This document shows positions 8,250-17,519 of a DNA stretch of 64,000 nt, piece after piece. Source of the stretch: DASYKS01 sp035995205 (GTDB lineage Bacteria; Acidobacteriota; Thermoanaerobaculia; Multivoradales; UBA5704); NCBI GenBank assembly GCA_035995205.1, contig DASYKS010000044.1, positions 118,733 to 182,732 on the forward strand. The letters run 5' to 3'. A program made the position numbers and the translations under genes. Numbering within the stretch: the stretch's first letter is position 1; the number at the start of each line of letters is the position of its first letter. The notes beneath the pieces were generated by a model that was given only the letters and a program-made list of their open reading frames with translations, was not told the origin of the DNA and made no database searches.

Positions 8250-9566
8250 ATGCACATCACGCGGGATCTGTTGCGCGCGGTCGCGAGCGGCGACCTACCG
8301 CCCCGGCTGCTCGCCCGGGTCGGCTTGGAGCACCTGACCGCGCTCTGTCCCTTCTGCGCGCGGGAAGTGGCTGCCTGGCGGAAAGAGCCGCTCGAAAACG
8401 ACCGGACGCTCGACCCGGAGATCATGGTACCTCTCCTGGCGGCGGCGACGCCCAAGATGGCCAAGGCCGAGGAGCGGGCGGCGCGCGATTTTACCGAGCT
8501 GCTCTCCCTGCCGATCGGCGCGCGGCCGGCGCGGGTCGCCCGGTCGCGCTCGCGCTTTCGCGGACCGGTCCTCGTTCGCCGGCTGATCGAAGCCTCCCGC
8601 GAGGCGTTGCGCGAGGATTTCGAGGAGGCCTACCATCTGGCGGCGCTTGCGCTCTCGATCGCCGACCGCTCGGCCCATACCTTCGATCTTCATGTCTTGG
8701 CCGCCGCCGCAATAGGGAATGCCTGCCGCGCCCATGGAGATCTTCGCACCGCCGACCGTCACTTCGAATACGTTCGCTTTTTGCTTCATTCCCAGGATGT
8801 CACCGACCTCGCCGTGCTCGCCGAGGTGGATGACCTGGAGGGTTCGCTACGCAAGGACCAACGGAAGTTCGAGCAAGCCGAAGAGCTTCTGGGGCGTGCG
8901 CTCGCGCTGTACTGGATCGCCGGCCGGGAGGAACGGTCGGCGAAGATCATGTTGATCCTGGCGGACGTCTACTTCTATCGGGGTGATCCGATCAGCGCGA
9001 TCTCGATCGTAAAGCGCGCTCTCCGGCAGATCCGCCCGGAAGTGGAGGTCAACGACTACCTCTTCGCTCGGCACAACCTGGCGTCCTATTTGACCGGCAG
9101 CGGACGCTATGAAGAGGCGTTGGAACTGCTCGATGAAGATGCCGAGTTGTTCGCCAATCATGGCAGTCCGGTACACTGGATTCGGCGCGAGTGGCTCGTC
9201 GGGCTGGTGTCGGCCGGGCTCGGACAACCGGATGCCGCAGAAGCTGCGTTGCTTGCGGCGCGCGATGCCTTTATTGACAAGAGCCTGGGTTTCGACGCCG
9301 CGATGGTCTCGATGGATCTCGCCGCGTTCTACCTGCGCGCCGGCAGGACCGAGGAGGTCCGTGCGCTGGCTGAAACGATGATCCCAATCTTCACAGCGCA
9401 GGACATCCACCGCGAGGCGCTCGCCGCTCTCGTGCTGTTCCAGGAAGCGGCGCGCCGGGAGGCGGTCACGCTCGCCTTCGTCGAACGGCTCGCCGTCTAC
9501 CTGCGCGACGCCGAGGTCGATCGGGATTTCAAGTTCCGAGGCGGAGATGGAGATCCCATCCGCTAA
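8250..9566 (+). CDS. TPR-repeat protein with N-terminal Cys pair
   Basis: About 438 residues from the ATG at 8250 (preceded by GGGGGAGGGA); a TTG at 8190 is in frame but has no comparable site. The N-terminal 50 residues contain HLTALCPFCAREV, which recalls the HxxxCxxC zinc knot of anti-sigma factors though the spacing differs. The remainder is helical with TPR-like units (for example ALALYWIAGREERSAKI, YEEALELLDEDAEL). No signal peptide or kinase domain. It probably acts as a cytoplasmic adaptor or regulator. It sits behind the IDPNG peptide gene but beyond that gene's terminator. Confidence 0.65.
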   Translation: MHITRDLLRAVASGDLPPRLLARVGLEHLTALCPFCAREVAAWRKEPLENDRTLDPEIMVPLLAAATPKMAKAEERAARDFTELLSLPIGARPARVARSRSRFRGPVLVRRLIEASREALREDFEEAYHLAALALSIADRSAHTFDLHVLAAAAIGNACRAHGDLRTADRHFEYVRFLLHSQDVTDLAVLAEVDDLEGSLRKDQRKFEQAEELLGRALALYWIAGREERSAKIMLILADVYFYRGDPISAISIVKRALRQIRPEVEVNDYLFARHNLASYLTGSGRYEEALELLDEDAELFANHGSPVHWIRREWLVGLVSAGLGQPDAAEAALLAARDAFIDKSLGFDAAMVSMDLAAFYLRAGRTEEVRALAETMIPIFTAQDIHREALAALVLFQEAARREAVTLAFVERLAVYLRDAEVDRDFKFRGGDGDPIR

Positions 9567-9567
9567 A

Positions 9568-9601
9568 CTCCGCGGCGATTCGGTCGATTCTCGCCGCGGA
9601 G
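9568..9601. terminator. Hairpin between the TPR gene and the S9 peptidase
   Basis: A perfect 11-bp stem (CTCCGCGGCGA and complement) with a 12-base loop, starting 2 bases after the TPR stop codon. No U tract. The right arm ends 9 bases before the next ATG and partly overlaps that gene's ribosome site region, so it might also affect translation. Confidence 0.55.
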
Positions 9602-9609
9602 GGTAGTTC

Positions 9610-12600
9610 ATGCAGCGCAAGTGGATTCTTGGCCTTTTCGGGCTTCTCGGATGTCTTCTCCCCGCTCTGCCGATGCGCGCGGATCGTCCGGCGGGCGCTC
9701 CGGCCGCCCCCAAGGCGTCGGCCCCGGCCCGCCCGGGGATCGACCCCATCGAGGCCGCGCTTCACGCCGGAACGGCGTTTCGCGACGTGGCGATCGCGCG
9801 GGACGGTCGCCGCGTGGCTTGGGTGGAGGCGCTCCACGGCCTGGACGGGCGTCCGTCGGGCAAGATGGCGCTCCGGACCGCGGCGCTCGCATCCCCTGCC
9901 TCCGCAGGGACCGCACCCGCGAAGACGATCGACCTGCCCGGAACCGCCGCCGCCTCTCCCGCGTTTTCGCCCGACGGTCGCCGGCTCGCGTTTCTCGCCG
10001 ACGATGGCCGTACTCCCCAGCTCCAGGTCTGGCTCGCCGACCTTTCGCCTTCCGGAACCGAAGGGAAGAAGGGGCGCGCGACCGTTCCGCCGCTCCGGCG
10101 GCTGACCTCCTTCTCCGGCCAGCTCGCCGATTTGCGCTGGCTGCCGGACGGCGCGAGCCTCTCCGCCCTGGCGATCGAAGGGCGGATGGAGGCGGCAGGG
10201 CCGCTCGCCGCGCGTCCGCGCGACGAGGGGCTGGTCGGCGCGCATCCGGACGTCCAACGGATCGCGCGGTTCGACGCCGCGACCGGAGCGCTCGTTTGGG
10301 CCTCGCCGGCCGATCTCTACGTCTACGAGTACGACGCGTCGCCCGACAGCTCGGCGTTCGTCGCCACGGCGGCCCGGGGCGAGGGGGACGCGAAATGGTG
10401 GGTGGCGAAGCTCTGGCGCTTCGGCGTGGACGCTCCCGCGGGGCGGGTGCTGCACGAGACCAAGCTCCAGATGGCGATGCCGCGCTGGTCGCCCGACGGG
10501 CGGACCCTCGCCTGGATCGAAGGGCTGATGAGCGACGCCGGCTCGACCGGTGGCGATGTCTGGACTCTGCCGGCGGACGCACCCCCCGCGGGCGCCGAGA
10601 GCGCGCAACTTCCCGCCGCGCGCAACGCGACCCCGGGGCTCGCCTCGTCGCCGGCCTGGCTCGCCTGGGCCGGCCCCGACCAACTGCTCTGGGTGGAAAA
10701 CGTCGCCGGCTCGACCGGCATCTCGACCGTCGACCTTTCGACCGGCAAGATCGAAAGCCGATGGCGCGCGGCGGAGGTTCTCACCGGCAGGGGGGGTGCG
10801 CTCAGCCTGGCGCTCGCCGCTGACGGCAAGACCTCGGCGGCGATCCGTCATTCGTTCCAGCACCCTCCCGAGATCTGGGCCGGCGAGATCGGCGCCTGGC
10901 AACAGATCACCAAGCGCAACGCGGAAGTCCACCCGCTCTGGAGCGAGCCGAAAGACCTGCGGTGGACGAACGACGGTTTGAGCATCCAGGGCTGGTTGCT
11001 CTCTCCCGCGCATCCCGAGCCGGGAAAGCGTCTGCCGTTGGTGGTCCTCATTCATGGCGGCCCGTCCGCGGCGCACCTGCCCGGCTGGCCGACCATGGCC
11101 GGGGTCCTCGCGGAGGCGGGGTTCTACGTCTTGATGCCCAACCCGCGGGGCAGCTTCGGTTTCGGCACGGCGTTCCAGGCCGCGAACTTCAAGGACTTCG
11201 GCTACGGTGACTTCCGGGACATCGAGCTGGGGATCGACGCCGCCGTGGCGAGCGCGCCGAAGGAAGCGCCGATCGACCCGGCCCGGGTGGGGATCTTCGG
11301 CTGGAGCTACGGCGGCTACATGGTCATGTGGGCGGTGGCCAAAAGCGACCGTTTCGCCGCGGCGGTCGCCGGGGCGGGCATCGCGAATTGGCAGAGCTAC
11401 GCGGGCCAGAACCGGATCGACGAATGGCTCGTGCCGTTCTTCGGCGCGACGATCGAGGACGACCCGTGGATCTACGCGCGCAGCTCGCCGATCACTTTCA
11501 TCTCCCACGCCAAGACGCCGACTTTGATACTCCACGGCGAGCGCGACTCGGAGGTACCGGCGCCGCAGGGGTACGAGTTCTGGAAAGCGTTGCGCCGCTT
11601 AGGGGTACCCTCCGAGCTTTACATCTTCGCCGACCAGGGGCACCGGCTGAACCCGGCCGGCGAGCGCGAGCGTTACAACCGAACGGTCAACTGGTTCCAG
11701 CGTTGGCTCGTCGAACCGGCCGAGCTGTTGGCGATCGTGAGGAAATCCGACGCGAGCGTCGACCTGGTCGACCCCTCGACCGGCCGTAGCCGCGCGACCC
11801 TTCCAACCGGAAACGGTCCGCACGAGGCGGCGATCTCGCCGGACGGCGCGACCCTGGTGGTGAGCGATTACGGCACCCGGGCGGAACCAGGTTCCAGCCT
11901 CACCGTGATCGACTTGGCCACCCGCCGGGTGGTCTCGAAAGTCGATCTCGGCGAGCACAAGAAACCGCACGGCTTGGCCTGGCTCGGTTCGCAGTACCTC
12001 GCGGTGACCGCCGAAGGAAGCGGCGAGCTGCTGATCGTCAAACCGCGCGAGGGCCAAGTCGTGCGCGCGGTTCCCACCGGTCAAGAGATCTCCCATATGG
12101 TCGCGGTGACCCCGGAAGGGAACCGGGCGTTCGTCGCCAACATCGGCTCGGGCAGCGTGACCGTGATCGATCTTCAAACCGGTCAGAAAGTGAAGGACAT
12201 CCCGACCGGAGCCGGCGCCGAAGGGATCGCCTTCCGCCCCGAAACGCGCGAGGTCTGGGTGACCAATCGGGAAGCCGATACGCTCTCAGTGATCGACGCC
12301 GACCGCCTGACCGTGATCGCCACGGTACCCTGCCCCGGCTTTCCGATCCGCATCGCCTTTTCCGCACGAGGCCGGCGCGCCCTGGTCACCGCCACGAGGT
12401 CGGGCGAAGTCGTCGCGATCGACCCCGAAGCGAAGCGCGAAACGATCCGCAAGAAGCTCGACCTGAGCGTCGTCGCCGAAGCGAAAGACCGCCTCTTCGG
12501 CGACCGCTTCACCGCGAGCCCCGCCCCCGTAGGTCTCCTCTTCGCTCCCTCCGGACGACGCGCTTACGTCGCCGCCACGCAATCCGACCGGGTGATCGAA

Positions 12601-12675
12601 ATCGATACCGAAAGCCTGGACGTCGTGCGCGTGATCGAAACCGGCAGGGAACCGGATGGGATGGCGGTTCGGTAG
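9610..12675 (+). CDS. S9 prolyl-oligopeptidase-family peptidase fused to YncE-like propeller
   Basis: 1021 residues with a signal peptide (RKWILGLFGLLGCLLPALPM). Residues about 40-440 form a WD40-like/TolB-like propeller (ISPDG/SPDGR repeats). They are followed by an alpha/beta-hydrolase peptidase with the nucleophile in GWSYGGYMV (near 565), the acid in GERDSEVP (near 645) and the base in GHRLNP (near 677). After the usual S9 C-terminus, a further 310 residues form a YVTN/YncE-type propeller (TVIDLATRR, FVANIGSGSVTVIDLQ, VIDADRLTVIATV). Likely a periplasmic or outer-surface peptidase; substrate unknown. The terminal propeller is the unusual part. Confidence 0.88.
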   Translation: MQRKWILGLFGLLGCLLPALPMRADRPAGAPAAPKASAPARPGIDPIEAALHAGTAFRDVAIARDGRRVAWVEALHGLDGRPSGKMALRTAALASPASAGTAPAKTIDLPGTAAASPAFSPDGRRLAFLADDGRTPQLQVWLADLSPSGTEGKKGRATVPPLRRLTSFSGQLADLRWLPDGASLSALAIEGRMEAAGPLAARPRDEGLVGAHPDVQRIARFDAATGALVWASPADLYVYEYDASPDSSAFVATAARGEGDAKWWVAKLWRFGVDAPAGRVLHETKLQMAMPRWSPDGRTLAWIEGLMSDAGSTGGDVWTLPADAPPAGAESAQLPAARNATPGLASSPAWLAWAGPDQLLWVENVAGSTGISTVDLSTGKIESRWRAAEVLTGRGGALSLALAADGKTSAAIRHSFQHPPEIWAGEIGAWQQITKRNAEVHPLWSEPKDLRWTNDGLSIQGWLLSPAHPEPGKRLPLVVLIHGGPSAAHLPGWPTMAGVLAEAGFYVLMPNPRGSFGFGTAFQAANFKDFGYGDFRDIELGIDAAVASAPKEAPIDPARVGIFGWSYGGYMVMWAVAKSDRFAAAVAGAGIANWQSYAGQNRIDEWLVPFFGATIEDDPWIYARSSPITFISHAKTPTLILHGERDSEVPAPQGYEFWKALRRLGVPSELYIFADQGHRLNPAGERERYNRTVNWFQRWLVEPAELLAIVRKSDASVDLVDPSTGRSRATLPTGNGPHEAAISPDGATLVVSDYGTRAEPGSSLTVIDLATRRVVSKVDLGEHKKPHGLAWLGSQYLAVTAEGSGELLIVKPREGQVVRAVPTGQEISHMVAVTPEGNRAFVANIGSGSVTVIDLQTGQKVKDIPTGAGAEGIAFRPETREVWVTNREADTLSVIDADRLTVIATVPCPGFPIRIAFSARGRRALVTATRSGEVVAIDPEAKRETIRKKLDLSVVAEAKDRLFGDRFTASPAPVGLLFAPSGRRAYVAATQSDRVIEIDTESLDVVRVIETGREPDGMAVR

Positions 12676-12848
12676 GGGGGCCGAATTCGCGAAGAGGAAT
12701 CGATTCTGCCGTTGTCGCGAGGTGATGTTCGCTCAAGTCCTAAGTCTTTTGCCTCCAGAACCCTCTCCCCCTATCCGCCGTATGCTTCCGGGAGTCGGTG
12801 TGTCTCCCGCAGGCACCGTCGCGCAACCACTGATAGGAGAGCAGCGCC

Positions 12849-15800
12849 TTGAAACAGAGAGCTATCGCCCTTGCCGCCCTTTTAGGGCTCTTCTTCGGGA
12901 CGGGGCTCGTGTCCTTTGCGCAAGAGCCGAGCGCGCAGCAGGAGGACCCGACCAAGAAGGAAGAGGTGAAGAAGGAAGAGCTCGCGAAGGAGCAGCAGAA
13001 GAAGGAAGAGCGGGAGGCGGCGGCGCAGCGGGAGAAGGACAAGTCGGCAGGGATCAAGAAGGACGACAAGGCGAAGCCGAAGAAGGCCGAGGCGAAGAAG
13101 GCGGACGAGAAGAAGGACAAGTGGGACGGCGACACGTTCTCAGGCCTTGAGCTGCGCGGGATTGGGCCGGCTCTCACCTCCGGCCGGATCGTCGATTTCG
13201 TCGTCGATCCGAACGACCGGAGCATCCTCTATGCCGCCGCGGCGTCGGGCGGGATCTGGAAGAGCACGAACCGGGGCGTCACCTGGAAGCCGATCTTCGA
13301 CGGCGAGGCGGTCTATTCGATCGGCTGCCTTACGATCGATCCCAAGGATTCGTTGACGGTCTGGGCCGGCAGCGGCGAGAACAACAGCCAGCGCAGCGTC
13401 TCGTGGGGCGACGGCGTCTACAAGTCGACCGACGGCGGGGCGAGCTGGAAGAACATGGGCCTCGGCAAATCCGAGCACATCGGCAAAATCCTAATCGACC
13501 CGCGCGATTCGAACGTCGTGTGGGTGGCGGCGCAGGGTCCGCTCTGGGCGGCCGGCGGCGATCGCGGCCTGTACAAGACCCTCGACGGCGGCAAGACCTG
13601 GAAGAAGGTGCTCGACATCTCGGAAAACACCGGCGTCTCGGACCTCGCGTTCGACCCGCGCAATCCGGACGTCGTCTACGCCGTGGCCTACCAGCGGCGG
13701 CGCCATGTCTGGACCCTGATCGACGGCGGTCCGGAATCCGGCATCCACAAGACCCGTGACGGCGGCGAAACGTGGACCAAGCTCTCCGGTGGCCTGCCTA
13801 AAGAGAACATGGGGCGGATCGGCATTGCGGTCGCCCCCTCGGCTCCGGATACGGTGTATGCGACGATTGAATCGACACGCAAGGCGGGGGGATTCTTCCG
13901 CTCGAAAGACGGCGGCGCGAACTGGGAGCGGACGATCAAGAAAGTCTCCTCCTCGCCGCAGTATTACCAGGAGCTGTTCGTCGATCCGAAGGATGCGGAC
14001 CGGATCTACTCGGTCGACACCTTCCTCCAGGTTTCCGAGGACGGGGGAACGACCTTCAAAAATCTCGGTGAGGAGTACAAACACGTCGACAACCACGTGG
14101 TGTGGATCGATCCGGACGACACGCGGCATCTCTTCGTCGGCTGCGACGGCGGCTTGTACGAATCGTTCGATCGGGGCAAGAGCTGGCGCCACACTCCGAA
14201 CCTCTCGATCACCCAGTTCTATCGGGTCGCGGTGGACAACACCGAGCCGTTCTATTACGTCTACGGCGGCACCCAGGACAACTTCAGCCTCGGCGGCCCG
14301 TCGCGGACGATCAACGGTCAGGGCGGCGTGTCGGCAGACTGGTTCGTCACCAGCGGCGGCGACGGTTTCTTCAGCCAGGTCGATCCGGTCAATCCCAACA
14401 TCGTCTACGCCGAATCGCAGGACGGCGGCCTGGTCCGCTACGACCGGAAGAGCGGCGAGCAGGTGGACATCCAGCCCCAGCCGGGCAAAGGGGAGCCGCC
14501 GCTCAAGTGGAACTGGGACGCGCCGATCCTGATCAGCCCGCACTCTCCGACGCGGCTCTATTTCGCGGCCAACCGGCTGTTCCGAAGCGACGACCGGGGC
14601 GACTCGTGGCGGCCGGTCTCGCCCGACCTCACGCGTCAGGTCGATCGCAATCTGCTGCCCGTGATGGGCAAGATCTGGGGCATCGACGCGGTGGCGAAGA
14701 ACGCTTCGACCTCGTTCTTCGGCAACATCGTCTCGCTCGCCGAATCTCCCGTCGCCGAAGGGGTTCTGTACGTCGGCACCGACGACGGCCTGGTCCAGGT
14801 GAGCGAGGACGGAGGGGAGCACTGGCGGAAGATCGAGAAGTTCCCCGGCGTGCCGGACAACGCCTACGTTTCGCGGCTGGAGGCGGACGTCGCCGATCCG
14901 AACGGGGTCTACGTCGCGTTCGACAATCACAAGATGGGCGACTTCAACCCCTATGTCCTGAAGAGCGGCGACCGCGGGCGGACCTGGGTTTCGATCGTGG
15001 GCGACCTGCCGAAGACCGGCCCGGCCTACGCGCTGAAACAGGACCCCGCGGCCCCCGACCTGATGTTAGCGGGGACGGAGTGGGGACTTTACTTCACCAA
15101 GGACGGCGGCAAGCGTTGGTTGCAGCTGAAAGGCGGCCTGCCCACGATCGCCGTGCGCGACATCGCGGTCCAGAAGCGCGAGGGCGATCTGGTGATCGCG
15201 AGCTTCGGCCGCGGTTTCTTCGTCCTCGACGACCTCACGCCGTTGCGCGAAACGACGCCCGCGACGGTCGAGAAAGACGCCGAGCTGTTCGATTTGCGCC
15301 CGGCCAAGATGTACATCGAAGCGTCGCCCGGCGGCGATGCCGGCCCCGGCTTTCGTGGCGCGACTTTCTTCACCGCGCCCAACCCGCCGTTCGGCGCGGT
15401 CTTCACCTACTACCTGAAGGAAGGGCTCACGACCCAGGAGAAACAGCGCTGGAAGCGTGAGAAAGAGGCGGACGAGAAAGCGGCCAAAGCGGCCAAGGCC
15501 GAAGCGAAAAAGAACCCGAAGGGCGAAGCCGCGCGGGACGACTCTCACCCCTACCCGAGCTGGGACGCGCTGCGGGCCGAGGAGCGCGAGCCGACGCCGG
15601 AGATCGTCCTCACCGTGACCGACGACCAGGGCGATGTCGTGCGCCGTCTCTCCGGCGACGCGACCGCCGGTTTCCATCGCGTGGCCTGGAACCTACGCTA
15701 TCCGGCGTCGTCGCCGATCCAGCTCGAAGATCCCGAGCCCGGCGACGGAGGGCTCGACGGTCCGCTCGCGGCGGCCGGTACCTATAAGGTGCAGCTCGCC

Positions 15801-16364
15801 AAGAGAGTCAACGGAGTTCTGACCCCCTTGGGGCAAGAGCGGACCTTCCGCGCCGAGCCGCTCGGCCTCGGGGCTCTCCCGGCCGCCGACCAGCGCCAGA
15901 TCCTCGAATTCCACAGCAAGGTCGCCCGGTTGCAGCGGGCGGTGATGGGCGCCTCCAACCTGATCGACGAGACGAAAATCCGGATCGACAACCTGCAGAA
16001 GGCGGCCGAGGTCACGCCGGCCGCGGACCAGGCCCTGTTCGCCGAGCTGGAAACGCTCGAAGGCCAACTCGAAGATCTGGAGATCGATCTTGCGGGCGAC
16101 TCGACGATTTCGAAGCGCAACGATCCGGTGCCGCCCGCGATCGCCGACCGCGTCTCCCAGATCCTCTTCGGCGCCTGGGGCTCCACCTCCGCCCCGACCG
16201 CCACCCACCAGGAGAACTACCGAATTGCCGCCGAGCAGGTCGGTCCAGTGCTCGACAAGCTGCGCACGCTGGTCGAAGTGGATCTGCCGAAGATCGAAAA
16301 CAAGCTCGAAACCGCCGGAGCCCCCTGGACCCCCGGCCGCGTGCCGGTCTGGAAGCCGGAGTAG
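12849..16364 (+). CDS. Large exported sortilin/VPS10-like BNR-repeat protein
   Basis: 1171 residues. The start is a TTG behind AGGAGAGCAG and gives a proper signal peptide (IALAALLGLFFGTGLVSFA). A Lys/Glu-rich linker (about residues 25-95) leads to a ten-bladed-type propeller with many Asp-box repeats (STNRGVTWK, STDGGASWK, TLDGGKTWK, SGDRGRTW). The C-terminal quarter includes another charged KAAKAAKAEAKK stretch near residue 880 and a helical region. Such proteins are abundant in Acidobacteriota and are often annotated as glycosyl hydrolases, but no catalytic site can be assigned here. Surface binding or peptide handling is a guess. Confidence 0.8.
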   Translation: MKQRAIALAALLGLFFGTGLVSFAQEPSAQQEDPTKKEEVKKEELAKEQQKKEEREAAAQREKDKSAGIKKDDKAKPKKAEAKKADEKKDKWDGDTFSGLELRGIGPALTSGRIVDFVVDPNDRSILYAAAASGGIWKSTNRGVTWKPIFDGEAVYSIGCLTIDPKDSLTVWAGSGENNSQRSVSWGDGVYKSTDGGASWKNMGLGKSEHIGKILIDPRDSNVVWVAAQGPLWAAGGDRGLYKTLDGGKTWKKVLDISENTGVSDLAFDPRNPDVVYAVAYQRRRHVWTLIDGGPESGIHKTRDGGETWTKLSGGLPKENMGRIGIAVAPSAPDTVYATIESTRKAGGFFRSKDGGANWERTIKKVSSSPQYYQELFVDPKDADRIYSVDTFLQVSEDGGTTFKNLGEEYKHVDNHVVWIDPDDTRHLFVGCDGGLYESFDRGKSWRHTPNLSITQFYRVAVDNTEPFYYVYGGTQDNFSLGGPSRTINGQGGVSADWFVTSGGDGFFSQVDPVNPNIVYAESQDGGLVRYDRKSGEQVDIQPQPGKGEPPLKWNWDAPILISPHSPTRLYFAANRLFRSDDRGDSWRPVSPDLTRQVDRNLLPVMGKIWGIDAVAKNASTSFFGNIVSLAESPVAEGVLYVGTDDGLVQVSEDGGEHWRKIEKFPGVPDNAYVSRLEADVADPNGVYVAFDNHKMGDFNPYVLKSGDRGRTWVSIVGDLPKTGPAYALKQDPAAPDLMLAGTEWGLYFTKDGGKRWLQLKGGLPTIAVRDIAVQKREGDLVIASFGRGFFVLDDLTPLRETTPATVEKDAELFDLRPAKMYIEASPGGDAGPGFRGATFFTAPNPPFGAVFTYYLKEGLTTQEKQRWKREKEADEKAAKAAKAEAKKNPKGEAARDDSHPYPSWDALRAEEREPTPEIVLTVTDDQGDVVRRLSGDATAGFHRVAWNLRYPASSPIQLEDPEPGDGGLDGPLAAAGTYKVQLAKRVNGVLTPLGQERTFRAEPLGLGALPAADQRQILEFHSKVARLQRAVMGASNLIDETKIRIDNLQKAAEVTPAADQALFAELETLEGQLEDLEIDLAGDSTISKRNDPVPPAIADRVSQILFGAWGSTSAPTATHQENYRIAAEQVGPVLDKLRTLVEVDLPKIENKLETAGAPWTPGRVPVWKPE

Positions 16365-16388
16365 GAGAGAAGGGCTGGAGGCAGCGTA

Positions 16389-16500
16389 CCCAGGGCTTCA
16401 CCCTGGGCTAACGGGACGCGACCTTTCAGGCCGCAAAGACAACCCGTAGGTTTTGCGGCCTGAAGGGCCGCGTCACCTCAGCCCAGGGCAACGCCCTGGG
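16389..16500. repeat. 112-bp nested palindromic element
   Basis: Two small hairpins, CCCAGGGcttcaCCCTGGG and CCCAGGGCaacGCCCTGGG, flank a long inverted repeat (GACGCGACCTTTCAGG at left, CCTGAAGGGCCGCGTC at right). The whole block can fold on itself as one imperfect hairpin. It starts 25 bases after the BNR-protein stop. The same CCCAGGGC/GCCCTGGG unit recurs at 17296-17345, and relatives occur at 20675 and 21206, so this is a dispersed family, possibly REP- or MITE-like. Confidence 0.75.
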
Positions 16501-16687
16501 TGCGGGAGTCCGGGCCGCCGAAGCCCTTTGCCGTGAGTACAATGCGCCGTACGGCGTCCGGTCCGTTCTCCTCCGGTTCCCGACACCACGCCGTAGGCGC
16601 CGAACACGACTCCAACGATTCGCGGGAGCGGTTCGCGCAGTCCAAACACCGGTGCGCCGGTTCCAGGGCGTGGTACCCCGGTTCCGC

Positions 16688-17013
16688 GCATCACTCCGCT
16701 GAGCTGAAGGAATAGTCCGCCGGTATCGCGGAGTATTCCTCCGAGCCAGAGGAGTATTCCTCTGAAGCTCAGGAACATTCCGCTAGACCAGAGGAGTATT
16801 CCTCTGGGCCTCAGGAACATTCCGCTGGATGGGAGGAGTCTTCCGCTCAGGCTCAGGAATACTCCTCTAGATAAGAGGAGTATCCCTCTAAAACTCCGGA
16901 TCACTCCTAGGCATAAGAGGAACACTCCTGTGGAGCCGCGGAAAGTTCCTCTAAGCCCGCGGAACGTTCCGCGTAACCTCCGGACCGCTCCCGGGGACGA
17001 GCGGAGTGGTGTT
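16688..17013. repeat. Array of GGAnnnnTCC palindromes with exact 21-bp period
   Basis: GGA trinucleotides begin at 16709, 16730, 16751, 16772, 16793, 16814, 16835, 16856, 16877, 16898, 16919, 16940, 16961, 16982 and 17003: fifteen consecutive units spaced exactly 21 bases. A degenerate unit lies at 16688. Most read GGAnnnnTCC (GGAGTATTCC, GGAACATTCC, GGAACGTTCC); the 11 bases between sites vary. Because 21 is a multiple of 3, an open minus-strand frame runs through with a heptad pattern (SRGVFLS, FRGILLW), but it has no credible start. No gene is otherwise seen from 16365 to 17519. Confidence 0.85.
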
Positions 17014-17267
17014 CCGGGTCGCACCATCACTGCACCGAACCGACCAAGGAGTGTTTTGACCCGTAGAGCCGCTACGCCCGACTCGCGGAGAGGTGTGCGG
17101 GAGCCGCGAACCGGTTATCCCGGTCGCCCCACCGGTTTCCGCCTGCGCAACATCGCTTTGGTCCCCCGGCCCACCCCTCGCACCCCTCACCGCAGTCCCT
17201 GCGGCGTCTGAAAGGCCGCGTCGCTATCCCGGCCTCATCCTCCCACGGCAAACCGCGCCACTGTCGC

Positions 17268-17360
17268 CGAGCGCCAACGGCGCGTCTCCCCAAAGCCCAG
17301 GGCAACGCCCTGGGTACGTGGGCGGTCGGCGCAACGCCCTGGGTTCGAGGGCGGTCGGTG
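17268..17360. repeat. GCGCC/GGCGC hairpin plus tandem CCCTGGG repeats
   Basis: Begins with the small palindrome of the GCGCCaacGGCGC type, then CCCAGGGCaacGCCCTGGG. The segment starting CAACGCCCTGGGT at 17303 is repeated at 17332 with 29-base spacing and ends GGGCGGTCGG in both copies. The same modules flank the lanthipeptide-like gene near 20.6 and 21.2 kb. Confidence 0.7.
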
Positions 17361-17482
17361 CAAGGGTTTCCTGGGAGCGTCAGCGTCCTCGCCGGCGTTT
17401 TTCATTAGAATCGCCCCTCGCGTTGCCGTTCCCTGGTCCGAGACTCCCGACCGAGACCGACCCGATTCGTGAGAACACCGCG

Positions 17483-17506
17483 CCCCGTGGGCTAAAGCCC
17501 GCGGGG
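17483..17506 (+). promoter_or_regulatory. Leader hairpin abutting the glyQ ribosome site
   Basis: CCCCGTGGGC and GCCCGCGGGG pair as a 10-bp stem (one G-T pair) with a TAAA loop. Its 3' arm runs directly into the GGGGAGAGAGG ribosome site for the GTG at 17520, so folding could limit glyQ translation. The unit also resembles the dispersed GTGGGCTAAAGCCC-type palindromes, so it may simply be an inserted repeat. Confidence 0.5.
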
Positions 17507-17519
17507 AGAGAGGCATACC

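Noticed and set aside
16473..17030. A minus-strand frame with leucine-rich heptads through the 21-base array
   Set aside because: The open frame follows automatically from a 21-base period; no ribosome site or plausible start. Kept as a repeat and a finding, not as a gene.
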